From an uncultured Clostridia bacterium (GTDB taxonomy: Bacteria > Bacillota > Clostridia > Oscillospirales > Ruminococcaceae): a stretch of 64,000 nt of DNA. Location of the stretch: the NCBI GenBank assembly GCA_947629335.1, contig CANRDI010000001.1, positions 1 to 64,000 on the forward strand, given 5' to 3'. The notes under the pieces are model-generated. The model was not told the origin of the DNA. It saw only the letters and a program-made list of their open reading frames with translations, and ran no database searches. Every line of letters begins with the position of its first letter. The first letter of the stretch is position 1. The position numbers and the translations under genes were made by a program. Shown here in pieces: positions 34,395 to 43,051 of the stretch.

Positions 34395-37094
34395 ATGTCG
34401 GATGAAAGAAGCATAAATCAAAGCTCAGTTGACGAGCTTCATCTTACCGACCTTATAGATGTCGAGATATTACAGCAGATACAAGACGCGTTTTCGGATA
34501 TGACGGGAATGGCTGCGCTTACGACTGATGCGGCGGGAGTTCCTGTTACAAAAGGAAGTAATTTTACCGACTTTTGTATGAACTATACGCGGAAATCTCC
34601 GCTCGGAAGCAAGCGCTGTGAGCATTGCGACAAATACGGCGCGGAGATAACGCTTGAAAGCGGAAAGTCTTGTACATATTACTGCCACGCGGGACTGGTC
34701 GATTTTGCCGCGCCTATAATGGCAAACGGAGTTATGGTCGGAAGTTTTATCGGCGGACAGATACTTACGAGCGAGCCTGAGCTTGAAAAATTCGCAAATA
34801 TCGCAAGAGAGCTTGATATTGACCCTGAGCAGTACAAAGAAGCCGTAAAAAAAGTCAGGATAACCGACAAGCAAAGCATAGACAAGGCGGCGCAATCGCT
34901 TTGTACCATAGCAAATACGCTTTCAAACATAGCCTATAAGAGCTATTGTCTGTATCACAGCAATATTGAGATCGAAAAAGCGTCGAATATGAAAAGCGAC
35001 TTTCTCGCAAATATGAGCCACGAGATAAGGACCCCCATGAACGCTATTCTCGGAATGGTAGATTTGGCTCTGAGAGAGGAAATGTCTCCCGCGGCAAGAG
35101 ATTTTATAAAACAGATAAGAACTTCGGGAAAAAATCTTCTTGTTATCATAAACGATATTCTCGATTTTTCAAAGATCGAAGCGGGAAAAATGGATATAAT
35201 AGAGGCGGCATACGAGCCTCTGTCGGTCATAAATGACGTCGCAAGCATCGTAAACAGCAGAATCGGCGTAAAACCCATAGAGTATACTATGGATATTTCG
35301 AGAAAACTTCCGAAAAAGCTGTACGGAGATAATTACAGGATACATCAGATATTGATAAACCTTTTGAACAATGCCGTAAAGTTTACAAAACAGGGCGAAG
35401 TGCATTTGTCGGTGAGCTGTGAGATTGACAAAAACGATCCCGGCGTCGTCATAATAACCACTTCTATTTCCGATACGGGAATAGGTATCAAAAAAGAGGA
35501 TCTGGGAAAGCTCTTTAATTCTTTCCAGCAGGTAGACAGCAAACGAAACCGAAATATAGAAGGAACAGGCTTGGGACTTGCCATATCGCAGCAGCTCTTA
35601 CATATGATGAACGGGTCTATCTCTGTCGAGAGCGAGTATGGAAAGGGAACGACGTTTACGTTTGTTCTGCCGCAGAAGATAGTAGACGGCGCATATTGTA
35701 TACCGCCGCTTGACGAGCCGAAATATGCCGCGGTATTTGTGGATAACGCATATGTAAGGAAACAGCTCTACAAAGACCTCGATAACATAAAGGTAGGTTA
35801 TTCGGAGATAGAAGAGATAAACGAGCGCAAGGACATTATGTGGGACTTTGTGATAGTAGGGGAGAATTATCTGAACGAAAAGCTGTTCGATTATCTCAAA
35901 AACAACCCCTCCATAACGTGTATTGCCATAACAAGCTATACCTACAGAAACACGATCTCGAATATTCCGAACATAAGGATAATAAGAAAGCCCGTTTATT
36001 CGCTCAGCCTCTATAACGCCATGGGACTTGCAAGCATTGAGCTTGAAATGGACGGGGCGGAGGAAAACGCATTTACGTTTACAGCGCCGAATGCGAAGAT
36101 AATCATAGTAGACGATAATTCTGTTAATCTGACTGTTGCAAAGGGGCTTTTAGAGCCGCTTGAAATGCAGATAGATACTGCCGACAGCGCGGGAAAAGCT
36201 ATAGAGATGATGCATCAAAAACAGTACGATCTTATTTTTATGGATCATATGATGCCCGAAGTAGACGGCGTAGAGGCAACGCATATAATCCGCCGCCTTA
36301 TGCGTAATTACGACAAGATCCCGATAATCGCGCTTACGGCAAACGCAGTCAGCGGCGCAAGAGAAATGTTCATTAAAGAAGGAATGAACGACTTTGTGGC
36401 AAAGCCCATTGAAATAAAGGATATACTCTCGAAACTAAAGCTGTGGCTGCCGCCCGAAAAGATAGTGCTGACTTCGGGAAAGAGCATACAAAGCGGCGAG
36501 AGGCTGCTTCCTGATAATATAGAGGGGCTGAATAAAGCCGAAGCAATAAAGCTCTTGGGCGGAGAAGCGCTGTACAGAACGGTTTTGAAAGAGTATTTCT
36601 GCTCGATAGAGAAGAAAGCGAAAGCAGTCGAAACTCATCTGACCGAGGGCAGAATACGCGAATATACGATTGAAGTTCACGCGCTTAAAAGCAGTTCAAG
36701 GCAGATAGGCGCAGACGAGCTTTCGGAGCTTGCGCTGGAGCTTGAAAAGGCGGGAAATGCGGAGAATATAGAGTATATTGAAAAGAAAACGCCCGAACTT
36801 CTTTCAAAATACCGCAGGTATAAGGAGATATTAGCGCCGCTGTTTCCCGAATGCGAACAGGAAACGCAAAAGCAAAAATCGACTAATGACGCAACGCGGG
36901 AGCTTTTGAGCGAGATGAAAGAAGCACTGGATAACTTTGATACATTACAGGTAGATGAAGTTATAGAAAAGATGTCGGGGTATGATTATCCCGAAGAACA
37001 GATGATGATATTTGAGCAGTTAAAGGCTGCTTCGGAAAATACCGATACAGAGCTTTGCGAACAGATAGTTAATGAATGGCTGACGCTGCTCTGA
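34395..37094 (+). CDS. Hybrid sensor histidine kinase with PocR-type sensor domain
   Basis: An 899-residue cytoplasmic-looking hybrid kinase. Residues of about 10-180 form a PocR-like sensory domain with conserved cysteines (CMNYTRKSP, GSKRCEHCDKYG, CTYYCHAGLVDFAAPI). Next come HisKA with His209 (SHEIRTPMNAILGM), an ATPase domain (GTGLGLAISQQLL), a degenerate receiver (about 450-550), a canonical receiver with Asp617 (FMDHMMPEVDG), and an Hpt domain with His762 (EVHALKSSSRQIG). No membrane segment is seen, so the ligand is probably internal. A terminator follows. Confidence 0.92.
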   Translation: MSDERSINQSSVDELHLTDLIDVEILQQIQDAFSDMTGMAALTTDAAGVPVTKGSNFTDFCMNYTRKSPLGSKRCEHCDKYGAEITLESGKSCTYYCHAGLVDFAAPIMANGVMVGSFIGGQILTSEPELEKFANIARELDIDPEQYKEAVKKVRITDKQSIDKAAQSLCTIANTLSNIAYKSYCLYHSNIEIEKASNMKSDFLANMSHEIRTPMNAILGMVDLALREEMSPAARDFIKQIRTSGKNLLVIINDILDFSKIEAGKMDIIEAAYEPLSVINDVASIVNSRIGVKPIEYTMDISRKLPKKLYGDNYRIHQILINLLNNAVKFTKQGEVHLSVSCEIDKNDPGVVIITTSISDTGIGIKKEDLGKLFNSFQQVDSKRNRNIEGTGLGLAISQQLLHMMNGSISVESEYGKGTTFTFVLPQKIVDGAYCIPPLDEPKYAAVFVDNAYVRKQLYKDLDNIKVGYSEIEEINERKDIMWDFVIVGENYLNEKLFDYLKNNPSITCIAITSYTYRNTISNIPNIRIIRKPVYSLSLYNAMGLASIELEMDGAEENAFTFTAPNAKIIIVDDNSVNLTVAKGLLEPLEMQIDTADSAGKAIEMMHQKQYDLIFMDHMMPEVDGVEATHIIRRLMRNYDKIPIIALTANAVSGAREMFIKEGMNDFVAKPIEIKDILSKLKLWLPPEKIVLTSGKSIQSGERLLPDNIEGLNKAEAIKLLGGEALYRTVLKEYFCSIEKKAKAVETHLTEGRIREYTIEVHALKSSSRQIGADELSELALELEKAGNAENIEYIEKKTPELLSKYRRYKEILAPLFPECEQETQKQKSTNDATRELLSEMKEALDNFDTLQVDEVIEKMSGYDYPEEQMMIFEQLKAASENTDTELCEQIVNEWLTLL

Positions 37095-37109
37095 GAGTTG
37101 ACGAAAAAA

Positions 37110-37144
37110 GCGCAGGAGGAAATTTCGGTTCTCCTGCGCTTTTA
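37110..37144 (+). terminator. Terminator after the hybrid kinase
   Basis: GCGCAGGAG-N12-CTCCTGCGC is followed by TTTTAATT. Confidence 0.9.
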
Positions 37145-37288
37145 ATTGTCGTCATTTCTGAACATTGCAGACTGCCGTTTTTTTATCATTATTGTGCAAA
37201 ATCACAATACAATTAGCTGTTCCTAACTCATTGATATATACATATTGCCGAAAATTTCCTGTAGGTAAAAAAATGTTTGTTATTCCTA

Positions 37289-37317
37289 TTGACAAAAAAT
37301 AAAAAATTGTGTAATAT
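37289..37317 (+). promoter_or_regulatory. Promoter of the feo operon
   Basis: TTGACA (37289-37294) and TAATAT (37312-37317) with 17-bp spacing. The first operator lies immediately downstream, where a bound repressor would block initiation. Confidence 0.8.
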
Positions 37318-37324
37318 ATTATTT

Positions 37325-37341
37325 GGTTAGTGAATGCTAAC
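37325..37341. promoter_or_regulatory. Feo operator site 1 (GGTTAG-N6-CTAAC)
   Basis: GGTTAGTGAATGCTAAC has inverted half-sites GTTAG and CTAAC. It covers about +1 to +17 of the predicted transcript. The half-sites resemble those of DtxR/IdeR-type metalloregulators (TTAGGTTAGGCTAACCTAA); the regulator is not in the window. Confidence 0.75.
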
Positions 37342-37358
37342 TTATTTTTGAACACAAG

Positions 37359-37375
37359 GGTTAGTTTTTACTAAC
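37359..37375. promoter_or_regulatory. Feo operator site 2 (GGTTAG-N6-CTAAC)
   Basis: GGTTAGTTTTTACTAAC, the same pattern as site 1, centred 34 bp downstream of it and just before the feoA ribosome site. Confidence 0.75.
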
Positions 37376-37393
37376 AAGAAGGAGATGACAATA

Positions 37394-37603
37394 ATGCCGT
37401 TGACATTAGCGAATGAAGGAGAAGAAAACATAATAAGAAAAGTCGGCGGAAATCCCGAAACAAGAAAATTTCTTGAAACTCTCGGATTTGTCGCGGGCGA
37501 GGTCGTAACCGTCATTACGGAAAACGGCGGAAACGTTATTGTAAGCGTAAAAGGCTCAAGAATTGCCGTTTCAAAGGAAATGGCGTGCAAAATAATGATT
37601 TAG
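37394..37603 (+). CDS. feoA: FeoA domain protein (first copy)
   Basis: A 69-residue SH3-like FeoA protein: GGNPETRKFLETLGFVAGEVVTVI, then GGNVIVSVKGSRIAVSKEMACKI. FeoA helps the FeoB ferrous iron transporter. GGAG directly abuts the track ATG at 37385; ATG 37394 has proper spacing and is preferred. A second feoA follows after 10 bases, which is frequent in Clostridia. Confidence 0.92.
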   Translation: MPLTLANEGEENIIRKVGGNPETRKFLETLGFVAGEVVTVITENGGNVIVSVKGSRIAVSKEMACKIMI

Positions 37604-37613
37604 GAGGAGTTTT

Positions 37614-37835
37614 ATGTCAACATTAAAAGAAGCCGAAGTCGGTCAGACCGTGACCGTTAAAAAACTAAACGGCGAGGGCGCGGTAAAACGCAGAATCATG
37701 GATATGGGCATTACAAAGGGCGTCGAGGTATATATCCGTAAGGTCGCGCCGCTCGGCGATCCTATTGAAGTGACTGTTCGCGGATATGAGCTTTCTTTGA
37801 GAAAAGCCGACGCGGAAATGGTCGAGGTCGATTGA
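37614..37835 (+). CDS. feoA: FeoA domain protein (second copy)
   Basis: A 73-residue FeoA: VGQTVTVKKLNGEGAVKRRIMDMGITKGVEVYIRKVAPLGDPIEVTVRGYELSLRKADA is the canonical pattern, closer to the family consensus than the first copy. AGGAGG precedes ATG. A third operator site lies between this gene and feoB. Confidence 0.95.
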   Translation: MSTLKEAEVGQTVTVKKLNGEGAVKRRIMDMGITKGVEVYIRKVAPLGDPIEVTVRGYELSLRKADAEMVEVD

Positions 37836-37893
37836 TTTTATTATACAGCACCATGCGGTCTGAGCGGACTTAAAATGTTTATGGCTGCGCATG

Positions 37894-37910
37894 GGTTAGC
37901 CTAATCTAAC
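37894..37910. promoter_or_regulatory. Feo operator site 3 (GGTTAG-N6-CTAAC)
   Basis: GGTTAGCCTAATCTAAC lies between feoA2 and feoB. It keeps the same half-sites and spacing as sites 1 and 2, which argues against chance. Its position suggests either an internal promoter or an internal roadblock. Confidence 0.72.
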
Positions 37911-37930
37911 AGAAAGAAAGGATTTTATCT

Positions 37931-40330
37931 ATGGATCTGAAAATTGCGCTTGCGGGAAATCCGAACGCAGGCAAAACTACGCTTTTTAATGCCCTTACAG
38001 GCTCTAATCAGTTTGTGGGGAACTGGCCGGGAGTAACGGTAGAGAAAAAAGAGGGAAGGCTTAAAGGACATAAAGACGTCATAATAACTGACCTTCCGGG
38101 AATATATTTGCTGTCGCCGTATACTCTCGAAGAAGTTGTTGCGAGAAATTATCTGATAAACGAGCGCCCCGACGCGATCTTGAACATAATCGACGGAACA
38201 AATCTCGAACGCAATCTTTATCTCACAACTCAGCTCGTTGAGCTTGGGATACCTGTTGTATGTGCAATAAATATGATCGACGTTGTAAAGAAAAACGGCG
38301 ATAAAATGAATATCGAACAGCTTTCGGAAGCGCTCGGCTGTAAGGTCGTTGAAATATCGGCGCTTAAAGGAACAGGCGTAAAAGAAGCGGCAAACTTAGC
38401 TGTTGAAGCAGCAAGAGCAAAGGAAAAGACCGTTCCGAAACACAGGTTCAGCGGCTGTGTAGAACACGCAATAGCACATATCGAAGAAGCAGTTTTACAT
38501 AATTCTCCCGAAGAACAACAGCGCTGGTATGCGATAAAACTGTTTGAGCGCGACGAAAAGGTCTATGAGGCACTTAAAGTTTCCGAACAGACAAAGGCGC
38601 ATATAGAAACCGACATCGCCGCTTGCGAAGCGGAAATGGACGACGACAGCGAAAGCATTATAACAAACGAGCGATATGTTTATATAGCAGAGATACTTAA
38701 AGGCTGTCAGAAAAAGAAGAGCAGGGGACTTACCGTTTCGGATAAGATAGATAAGGTAGTTACAAACCGAATTTTAGCGCTGCCGATATTCGCGGTGGTT
38801 ATGTTTATAGTGTATTTCGTTTCGGTAACGACCGTCGGCACTTGGGTCACGGATTGGACGAACGACGGGCTTTTCGGCGACGGATTTCACCTTTTCGGAA
38901 TAGGCTCGGCGGAATTTGACGAAGCAACTTCCGCTTATGCCGAGGAAAACATTTTTACGGAAGAATTACAAAGCCTTGTAAAGTCTGCGGCGGACGCGGG
39001 AGTTGTCGGCGCGGAGGAAATTCTGGGAGCGGTCGAGGAAAAAGACTTTGGCGCGTTTGACGAAGCGCTGGGGTCGTATGGGGACAGCCTTGCGGAAAGC
39101 GGATTTGACGCTGCGGCGCTTGTTGAGGAGCAAATGGAGGGACTTCCTGCGCCCGAAGACTACGGCGTTTGGGTAACGGGCATACCGGTGCTGCTCGACA
39201 ACGCTCTTACATCCGTAAACTGTGCGGAATGGCTTAAAAGCCTTATAATTGACGGAATTGTCGCGGGCGTGGGCGCTGTTCTGGGATTTGTTCCGCAGAT
39301 GCTGGTACTGTTTATATTCCTCGCATTTTTAGAGTCCTGCGGCTATATGGCGAGAATTGCGTTTATTATGGACAGAATTTTCAGAAAGTTCGGCCTTTCG
39401 GGTAAATCCTTTATACCGATGCTTATCGGAACGGGCTGCGGAGTTCCGGGAGTAATGGCTTCGCGCACTATCGAAAATGAGCGCGACCGCAGAATGACCA
39501 TTATGACAACGACATTTATACCGTGCGGAGCGAAAATGCCGATAATCGCGCTTATCGCGGGAGCATTGTTCGGAAATGCATGGTGGGTCGCGCCAAGCGC
39601 ATATTTTATAGGCGTATTTGCTATAATTGTTTCGGGAATAATGCTTAAAAAGACAAAAATGTTCGCGGGAGATCCTGCGCCGTTTGTAATGGAGCTTCCC
39701 GCATATCATCTCCCGACAGTCGGAAACATTTTGCGCTCTATGTGGGAGCGCGGCTGGTCGTTTATCAAAAAAGCGGGTACAATAATCCTGCTTTCGTCAG
39801 TTATTATCTGGGCAGGCTCGGTATTCGGCAATCTCCCCGACGGCGGCTTCGGTTTCAGCACAGAGCTTGAATTGTCGGACAGCGTGCTTGGAATTGTCGG
39901 AAACGCGATTTGCTGGATATTTGCGCCTTTGGGATTTGGCGAAGCGACAGCGGCTATCGCAACCATTATGGGACTTGTCGCAAAAGAAGAAGTTGTCGGA
40001 GTGTTCGGCGTTCTCGACTTTATGGGAATGACCGCGCTTGCGGGGTATTCTTTCCTTGTGTTCAACCTTTTGTGCGCTCCTTGTTTTGCGGCTATCGGAG
40101 CGATAAGACGCGAGATGAACAGCGCAAAGTGGACAGCGTTTGCAATCTGCTATCAATGCGGCTTTGCATATTCGATTTCGCTTATCATTTACCAGTTCGG
40201 GCTTTTGTTTACGGGAGCGGTAAATGTTATAGGGCTGATATTTGCGGTATTGCTATTAGCGCTGATGATCTATATGCTTGCAAAGCCGTATAAAGAAAGC
40301 AAAAAGCTTACGGCAAAGGTTAAAGTGTGA
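37931..40330 (+). CDS. feoB: Ferrous iron transporter FeoB
   Basis: FeoB imports Fe(II). The N-terminal GTPase domain has GNPNAGKTT, DLPGIYLL, INMID and SALKG. The membrane domain has two gate regions with ESCGYMARIAFIMDR, PMLIGTGCGVPGVMASRT and FIPCGAKMP. At 799 residues it is longer than many Gram-positive homologues: an acidic stretch of about 100 residues (about 315-415, rich in Glu, Asp and Ala) sits after the first membrane segment, probably outside the cell. AGAAAGG precedes ATG. Confidence 0.96.
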   Translation: MDLKIALAGNPNAGKTTLFNALTGSNQFVGNWPGVTVEKKEGRLKGHKDVIITDLPGIYLLSPYTLEEVVARNYLINERPDAILNIIDGTNLERNLYLTTQLVELGIPVVCAINMIDVVKKNGDKMNIEQLSEALGCKVVEISALKGTGVKEAANLAVEAARAKEKTVPKHRFSGCVEHAIAHIEEAVLHNSPEEQQRWYAIKLFERDEKVYEALKVSEQTKAHIETDIAACEAEMDDDSESIITNERYVYIAEILKGCQKKKSRGLTVSDKIDKVVTNRILALPIFAVVMFIVYFVSVTTVGTWVTDWTNDGLFGDGFHLFGIGSAEFDEATSAYAEENIFTEELQSLVKSAADAGVVGAEEILGAVEEKDFGAFDEALGSYGDSLAESGFDAAALVEEQMEGLPAPEDYGVWVTGIPVLLDNALTSVNCAEWLKSLIIDGIVAGVGAVLGFVPQMLVLFIFLAFLESCGYMARIAFIMDRIFRKFGLSGKSFIPMLIGTGCGVPGVMASRTIENERDRRMTIMTTTFIPCGAKMPIIALIAGALFGNAWWVAPSAYFIGVFAIIVSGIMLKKTKMFAGDPAPFVMELPAYHLPTVGNILRSMWERGWSFIKKAGTIILLSSVIIWAGSVFGNLPDGGFGFSTELELSDSVLGIVGNAICWIFAPLGFGEATAAIATIMGLVAKEEVVGVFGVLDFMGMTALAGYSFLVFNLLCAPCFAAIGAIRREMNSAKWTAFAICYQCGFAYSISLIIYQFGLLFTGAVNVIGLIFAVLLLALMIYMLAKPYKESKKLTAKVKV

Positions 40331-40376
40331 TAACAACGCCGAAAACTCGATTTTCCGCGTTTGAAAGAGAGTAATT

Positions 40377-40553
40377 ATGATTGATTTTATTTTGGAAAAC
40401 TTATCGACAATAATCGTCTTGCTTTTGGTTTTAGGGCTGTTGTTCCTTGCGGGATTGAAGCTCTATAAGGACAAGAAGAGCGGAAAATCATCATGCGGCG
40501 GGGATTGCTCGCGGTGCGGGTCGTGCTGTAACGGCAAGAAGACGCGGAAGTAG
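40377..40553 (+). CDS. FeoB-associated Cys-rich membrane protein
   Basis: A 58-residue protein missed by the track. It begins MIDFILENLSTIIVLLLVLG (one membrane helix) and ends in CGGDCSRCGSCC plus a basic tail. This is the small Cys-rich protein family encoded after feoB in many Clostridia and Bacteroidetes; it may help deliver iron. GAAAGAGAG precedes ATG, 46 bases after feoB. Confidence 0.9.
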   Translation: MIDFILENLSTIIVLLLVLGLLFLAGLKLYKDKKSGKSSCGGDCSRCGSCCNGKKTRK

Positions 40554-40580
40554 TGGTAAGAATTGAAAAGGCGGACAGCA

Positions 40581-41240
40581 TTTCCATTACATCACGTTGC
40601 ATAAAAGTTTTGAAAAGGAGTTTGAGGGAAAACTTTTTCAAAAGTTTTCCCTCAATTGGGGCGCGGGAGCAGCGCCACCGCAAATCCGTCAACGGAAAAA
40701 ACTGTAAGGGGGAAGACCTTTTAAAAAAGGTTTTCCCCCTTTAACCCTCTTTCCAAAACTTTTATGTGCCGCGCCTTAAGGCGCAGTCGGAGAGCGGAAG
40801 TGCATTTCCATTACAGCACGTTACATAAAAATTTTGAAAAGGGGCTTGGGGAAAAACTTTTTCAAAAGTTTTTCCCCAATAGGGGCGCGGGGACGAAGCC
40901 CCCGCAAAGAAAAAATTAGCAAAAGTGCATTTCCATTACAGCATGTTGCATAAAAGTTTTGAAAAGGAGTTTGAGGGAAAACTTTTTCAAAAGTTTTCCC
41001 TCAATTGGGGCGCGGGAGCAGCGCTACCGCAAATCCGTCAACGGAAAAAATTGCAAGGGGGAAAACCTTTTAAAAAAGGTTTTCCCCCTTTAACCCTTTT
41101 TCCAAAACTTTTATGTGCCGCGCCTTGCGGCACGGTCGGAGAGCGGAAGTGCATTTCCATTACAGCACGTTACATAAAAATTTTGAAAAGGGGTTTGGGG
41201 GAAAACTTTTTTAAAAGTTTTCCCCCAAAAAACTAAAAAA
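40581..41240. repeat. Two tandem ~349-bp composite repeats of the hairpin family (inverted relative to 24.5 kb)
   Basis: The segment starting tttccattac at 40581 recurs at 40930, and the inner tttccatta at 40805 recurs at 41154; both offsets are 349 bp. Each unit holds three strong hairpins (for example agggaaaactttttcaaaagttttccct and gggggaaaaccttttaaaaaaggttttccccc) and the tag ttatgtgccgcgcctt. These are the reverse complement of the 24.5-kb units. It fills the gap between the feo operon and the FAH gene; ORFs here are by-products. Confidence 0.9.
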
Positions 41241-41301
41241 ACTTTCACGGTGCGTCTTTTGGTGCAATCGGAGAGTGAAGGCGCTGTTCGTTTATTTTTC
41301 C

Positions 41302-42177
41302 TCAAATGTCAGCAGTATTGCTGACAATATTCCTTAATTTCCCTATTTTCTCAACTTCACACACAACCTCGTCTCCCGCTTTCAGATAACGCGGCGGCTC
41401 CATTCCAAGTGCAACTCCCCCCGGCGTTCCCGTAGAAATTATCGTACCTGCTTTAAGAGTTATTCCGCGCGAAAGTTCGCTTATTGCATAAGGAATTTTC
41501 GTTATCATAAGCGAGGTGTTGCTGTTTTGACGAAGCTCACCGTTGACCCTGCACGAAATTGAAAGCCTGTTTATATCGCCTATCTCGTCTTTCGTCACAA
41601 TGCATGGCCCTATCGCCGTATATCCGTCAAGGCTCTTTCCGTAAAACCACTGCTTGTGTAAAAATTGCATATTTCTGCCGCTGATGTCATTTATAATGGT
41701 ATAACCGAAAACATAGTCGAGCGCGTTCTGTTCGGAAACATTTTTGCAGTCCTTTCCGATTATAACCCCCAACTCCGCCTCATAGTCCAGACTGTCCACG
41801 AAGTCATAATTCGGGATAATTCCGCCGTCGCCAAGTGCATAATTCGCGCGTTTTGAAAAGTAAACACACGCTTCATTCCCGACAAAACTTTCTATCTGCT
41901 TTGTTTCCTCAATATGTTCGGCATAGTTGACGCCAAGGCAGATAAGATCGTGCTTCGGTTCTGGAATAGGCGCGCAAGTCTGTATTTCGTCAAATGAAAC
42001 AGCTCCGTTATCGTTTTCGCAGAGCGTTTTTTCTTTGATCTCGCATAGTTTTTTTTCATCCGCATTTTCAATCAGTGCGTTAATGTCCTCAAATTCATTC
42101 AGCAAGATCAGCTTTCCGCTTTTGTGAAGAACTGCCGCGGATCGATTTTTGTTGTGTACCACCGTGTAAAATCTCAT
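41302..42177 (-). CDS. FAH-family hydrolase/isomerase (fumarylacetoacetate hydrolase-like)
   Basis: A 291-residue FAH-family protein: LICLGVNYAEHIEET, YFSKRANYALGDG, DYEAELGVIIGKDCKNV, GYTIINDISGRNMQ and GTIISTGTPGGVALGMEPPRYLKAGDEV. The metal ligands Glu-x-Glu and Asp (DYEAELGV, NDISGR) are visible. Members cleave or decarboxylate 2-oxo-acid-type compounds such as acylpyruvates; the substrate is not evident. ATG 42177 follows AAAGGA and is preferred to the track start. It is monocistronic with a perfect promoter. Confidence 0.9.
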   Translation of the reverse strand: MRFYTVVHNKNRSAAVLHKSGKLILLNEFEDINALIENADEKKLCEIKEKTLCENDNGAVSFDEIQTCAPIPEPKHDLICLGVNYAEHIEETKQIESFVGNEACVYFSKRANYALGDGGIIPNYDFVDSLDYEAELGVIIGKDCKNVSEQNALDYVFGYTIINDISGRNMQFLHKQWFYGKSLDGYTAIGPCIVTKDEIGDINRLSISCRVNGELRQNSNTSLMITKIPYAISELSRGITLKAGTIISTGTPGGVALGMEPPRYLKAGDEVVCEVEKIGKLRNIVSNTADI

Positions 42178-42237
42178 AATGTTCCTTTCATTCGTTCGGC
42201 TGACAATACGCCGTTTTTTCCAAATAACTCCTATATA

Positions 42238-42266
42238 ATTATAACCCTGCCGCTGATTTTTGTCAA
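42238..42266 (-). promoter_or_regulatory. Promoter of the FAH-family gene
   Basis: Minus-strand TTGACA (42266-42261) and TATAAT (42243-42238), 17-bp spacer, both perfect. Confidence 0.9.
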
Positions 42267-42321
42267 TATCAATTTTAAACTGCAAGCTGACATACAATTT
42301 ATAACAATTGTGTTTAGGTGG

Positions 42322-42350
42322 TTGACAATTGAGCAAATATAGTGTATAAT
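42322..42350 (+). promoter_or_regulatory. Promoter of the 139-aa unknown gene
   Basis: TTGACA (42322-42327) and TATAAT (42345-42350) with 17-bp spacing, divergent from the FAH promoter. Confidence 0.9.
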
Positions 42351-42398
42351 GTATATGTGAAGTTTAGAAGTATCCGAGCGTGAGAGGTGTGAAATGCT

Positions 42399-42818
42399 TT
42401 GGAAAACGAACCGCACAGCTTAAAACAGCAAAGTGCAGTTGAAAAGCTGAAAAATTGCAGGTCGGAAGAGGCTCTCTGGCAGGCAGTCGAGGCTTTTCAA
42501 AACCACATTTTCTATACTTCTTCGGGACTTCCGTTCAGATATACTATAAAAATCGGCAGGAACGGAGAGCCTACGAAAGAATTGTGGATCGACCGCAGAG
42601 AAAACAGCAAATCCCTTTCGTGGAGCAGCATTGTGCTTGCCTTTAAAAGCGCGCTTTCGATGACCGAAAAGGTCGTTTCCGGTCCGAAATCTCTGGGGAA
42701 TATCCGCGGCGTGTCTTATATTTATCCGATTTTTTGGAGTTTTGGACTTATCAATGTTCCCGAACAAATAGCACAAAAAATGAAAAACAGTTCTTTTGAG
42801 GTTTCAGAGGAAGAATAA
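42399..42818 (+). CDS. Uncharacterised protein, 139 aa
   Basis: I do not recognise the family. The protein is soluble, with an N-terminal helical part (KLKNCRSEEALWQAVEAF) and a central segment LPFRYTIKIGRNGEPTKELWIDRR that looks well structured. The start is TTG; GAGAGGTG lies 10 bases upstream, and the nearby ATG 42394 opens only a short frame. A consensus promoter precedes it. It is encoded directly upstream of the polysaccharide locus leader on the same strand. Confidence 0.8.
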   Translation: MENEPHSLKQQSAVEKLKNCRSEEALWQAVEAFQNHIFYTSSGLPFRYTIKIGRNGEPTKELWIDRRENSKSLSWSSIVLAFKSALSMTEKVVSGPKSLGNIRGVSYIYPIFWSFGLINVPEQIAQKMKNSSFEVSEEE

Positions 42819-42991
42819 TTCAGAAATGTTTTACTGCAAAACTTTGTGAAACAGTTTTCTGAATGCTTTCGGCTTACTTAAACAAAAGGATTTTCGACAT
42901 TTTATTCATCTTTTGGAATAATTTTCATAAAAAATTCTTTTTTGATAAGATTTGGGCATTGTATCGTGGTTTTGCACAAAAATTTCGCTTG

Positions 42992-43008
42992 TTTTTTTTT
43001 TTTTTTTT
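42992..43008 (+). repeat. T17 homopolymer upstream of the polysaccharide promoter
   Basis: A run of 17 T ends 14 bases before the -35 box at 43023, in the region where UP elements act (about -50 to -66). Its length makes it prone to slippage. Confidence 0.85.
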
Positions 43009-43022
43009 GGACGGTTTTAACA

Positions 43023-43051
43023 TTGACATATGTCACTGTTTGCTGTAAAAT
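43023..43051 (+). promoter_or_regulatory. Probable promoter of the polysaccharide locus
   Basis: TTGACA (43023-43028) and TAAAAT (43046-43051) with 17-bp spacing, about 310 bases before the first gene. A second TATAAT at 43237-43242 has no good -35 box. Confidence 0.7.

Noticed and set aside
40387-41305. Several ORFs in the repeats after feoB
   Set aside because: They read through the hairpin repeat family in both directions; their similarity to each other comes from the repeated DNA.
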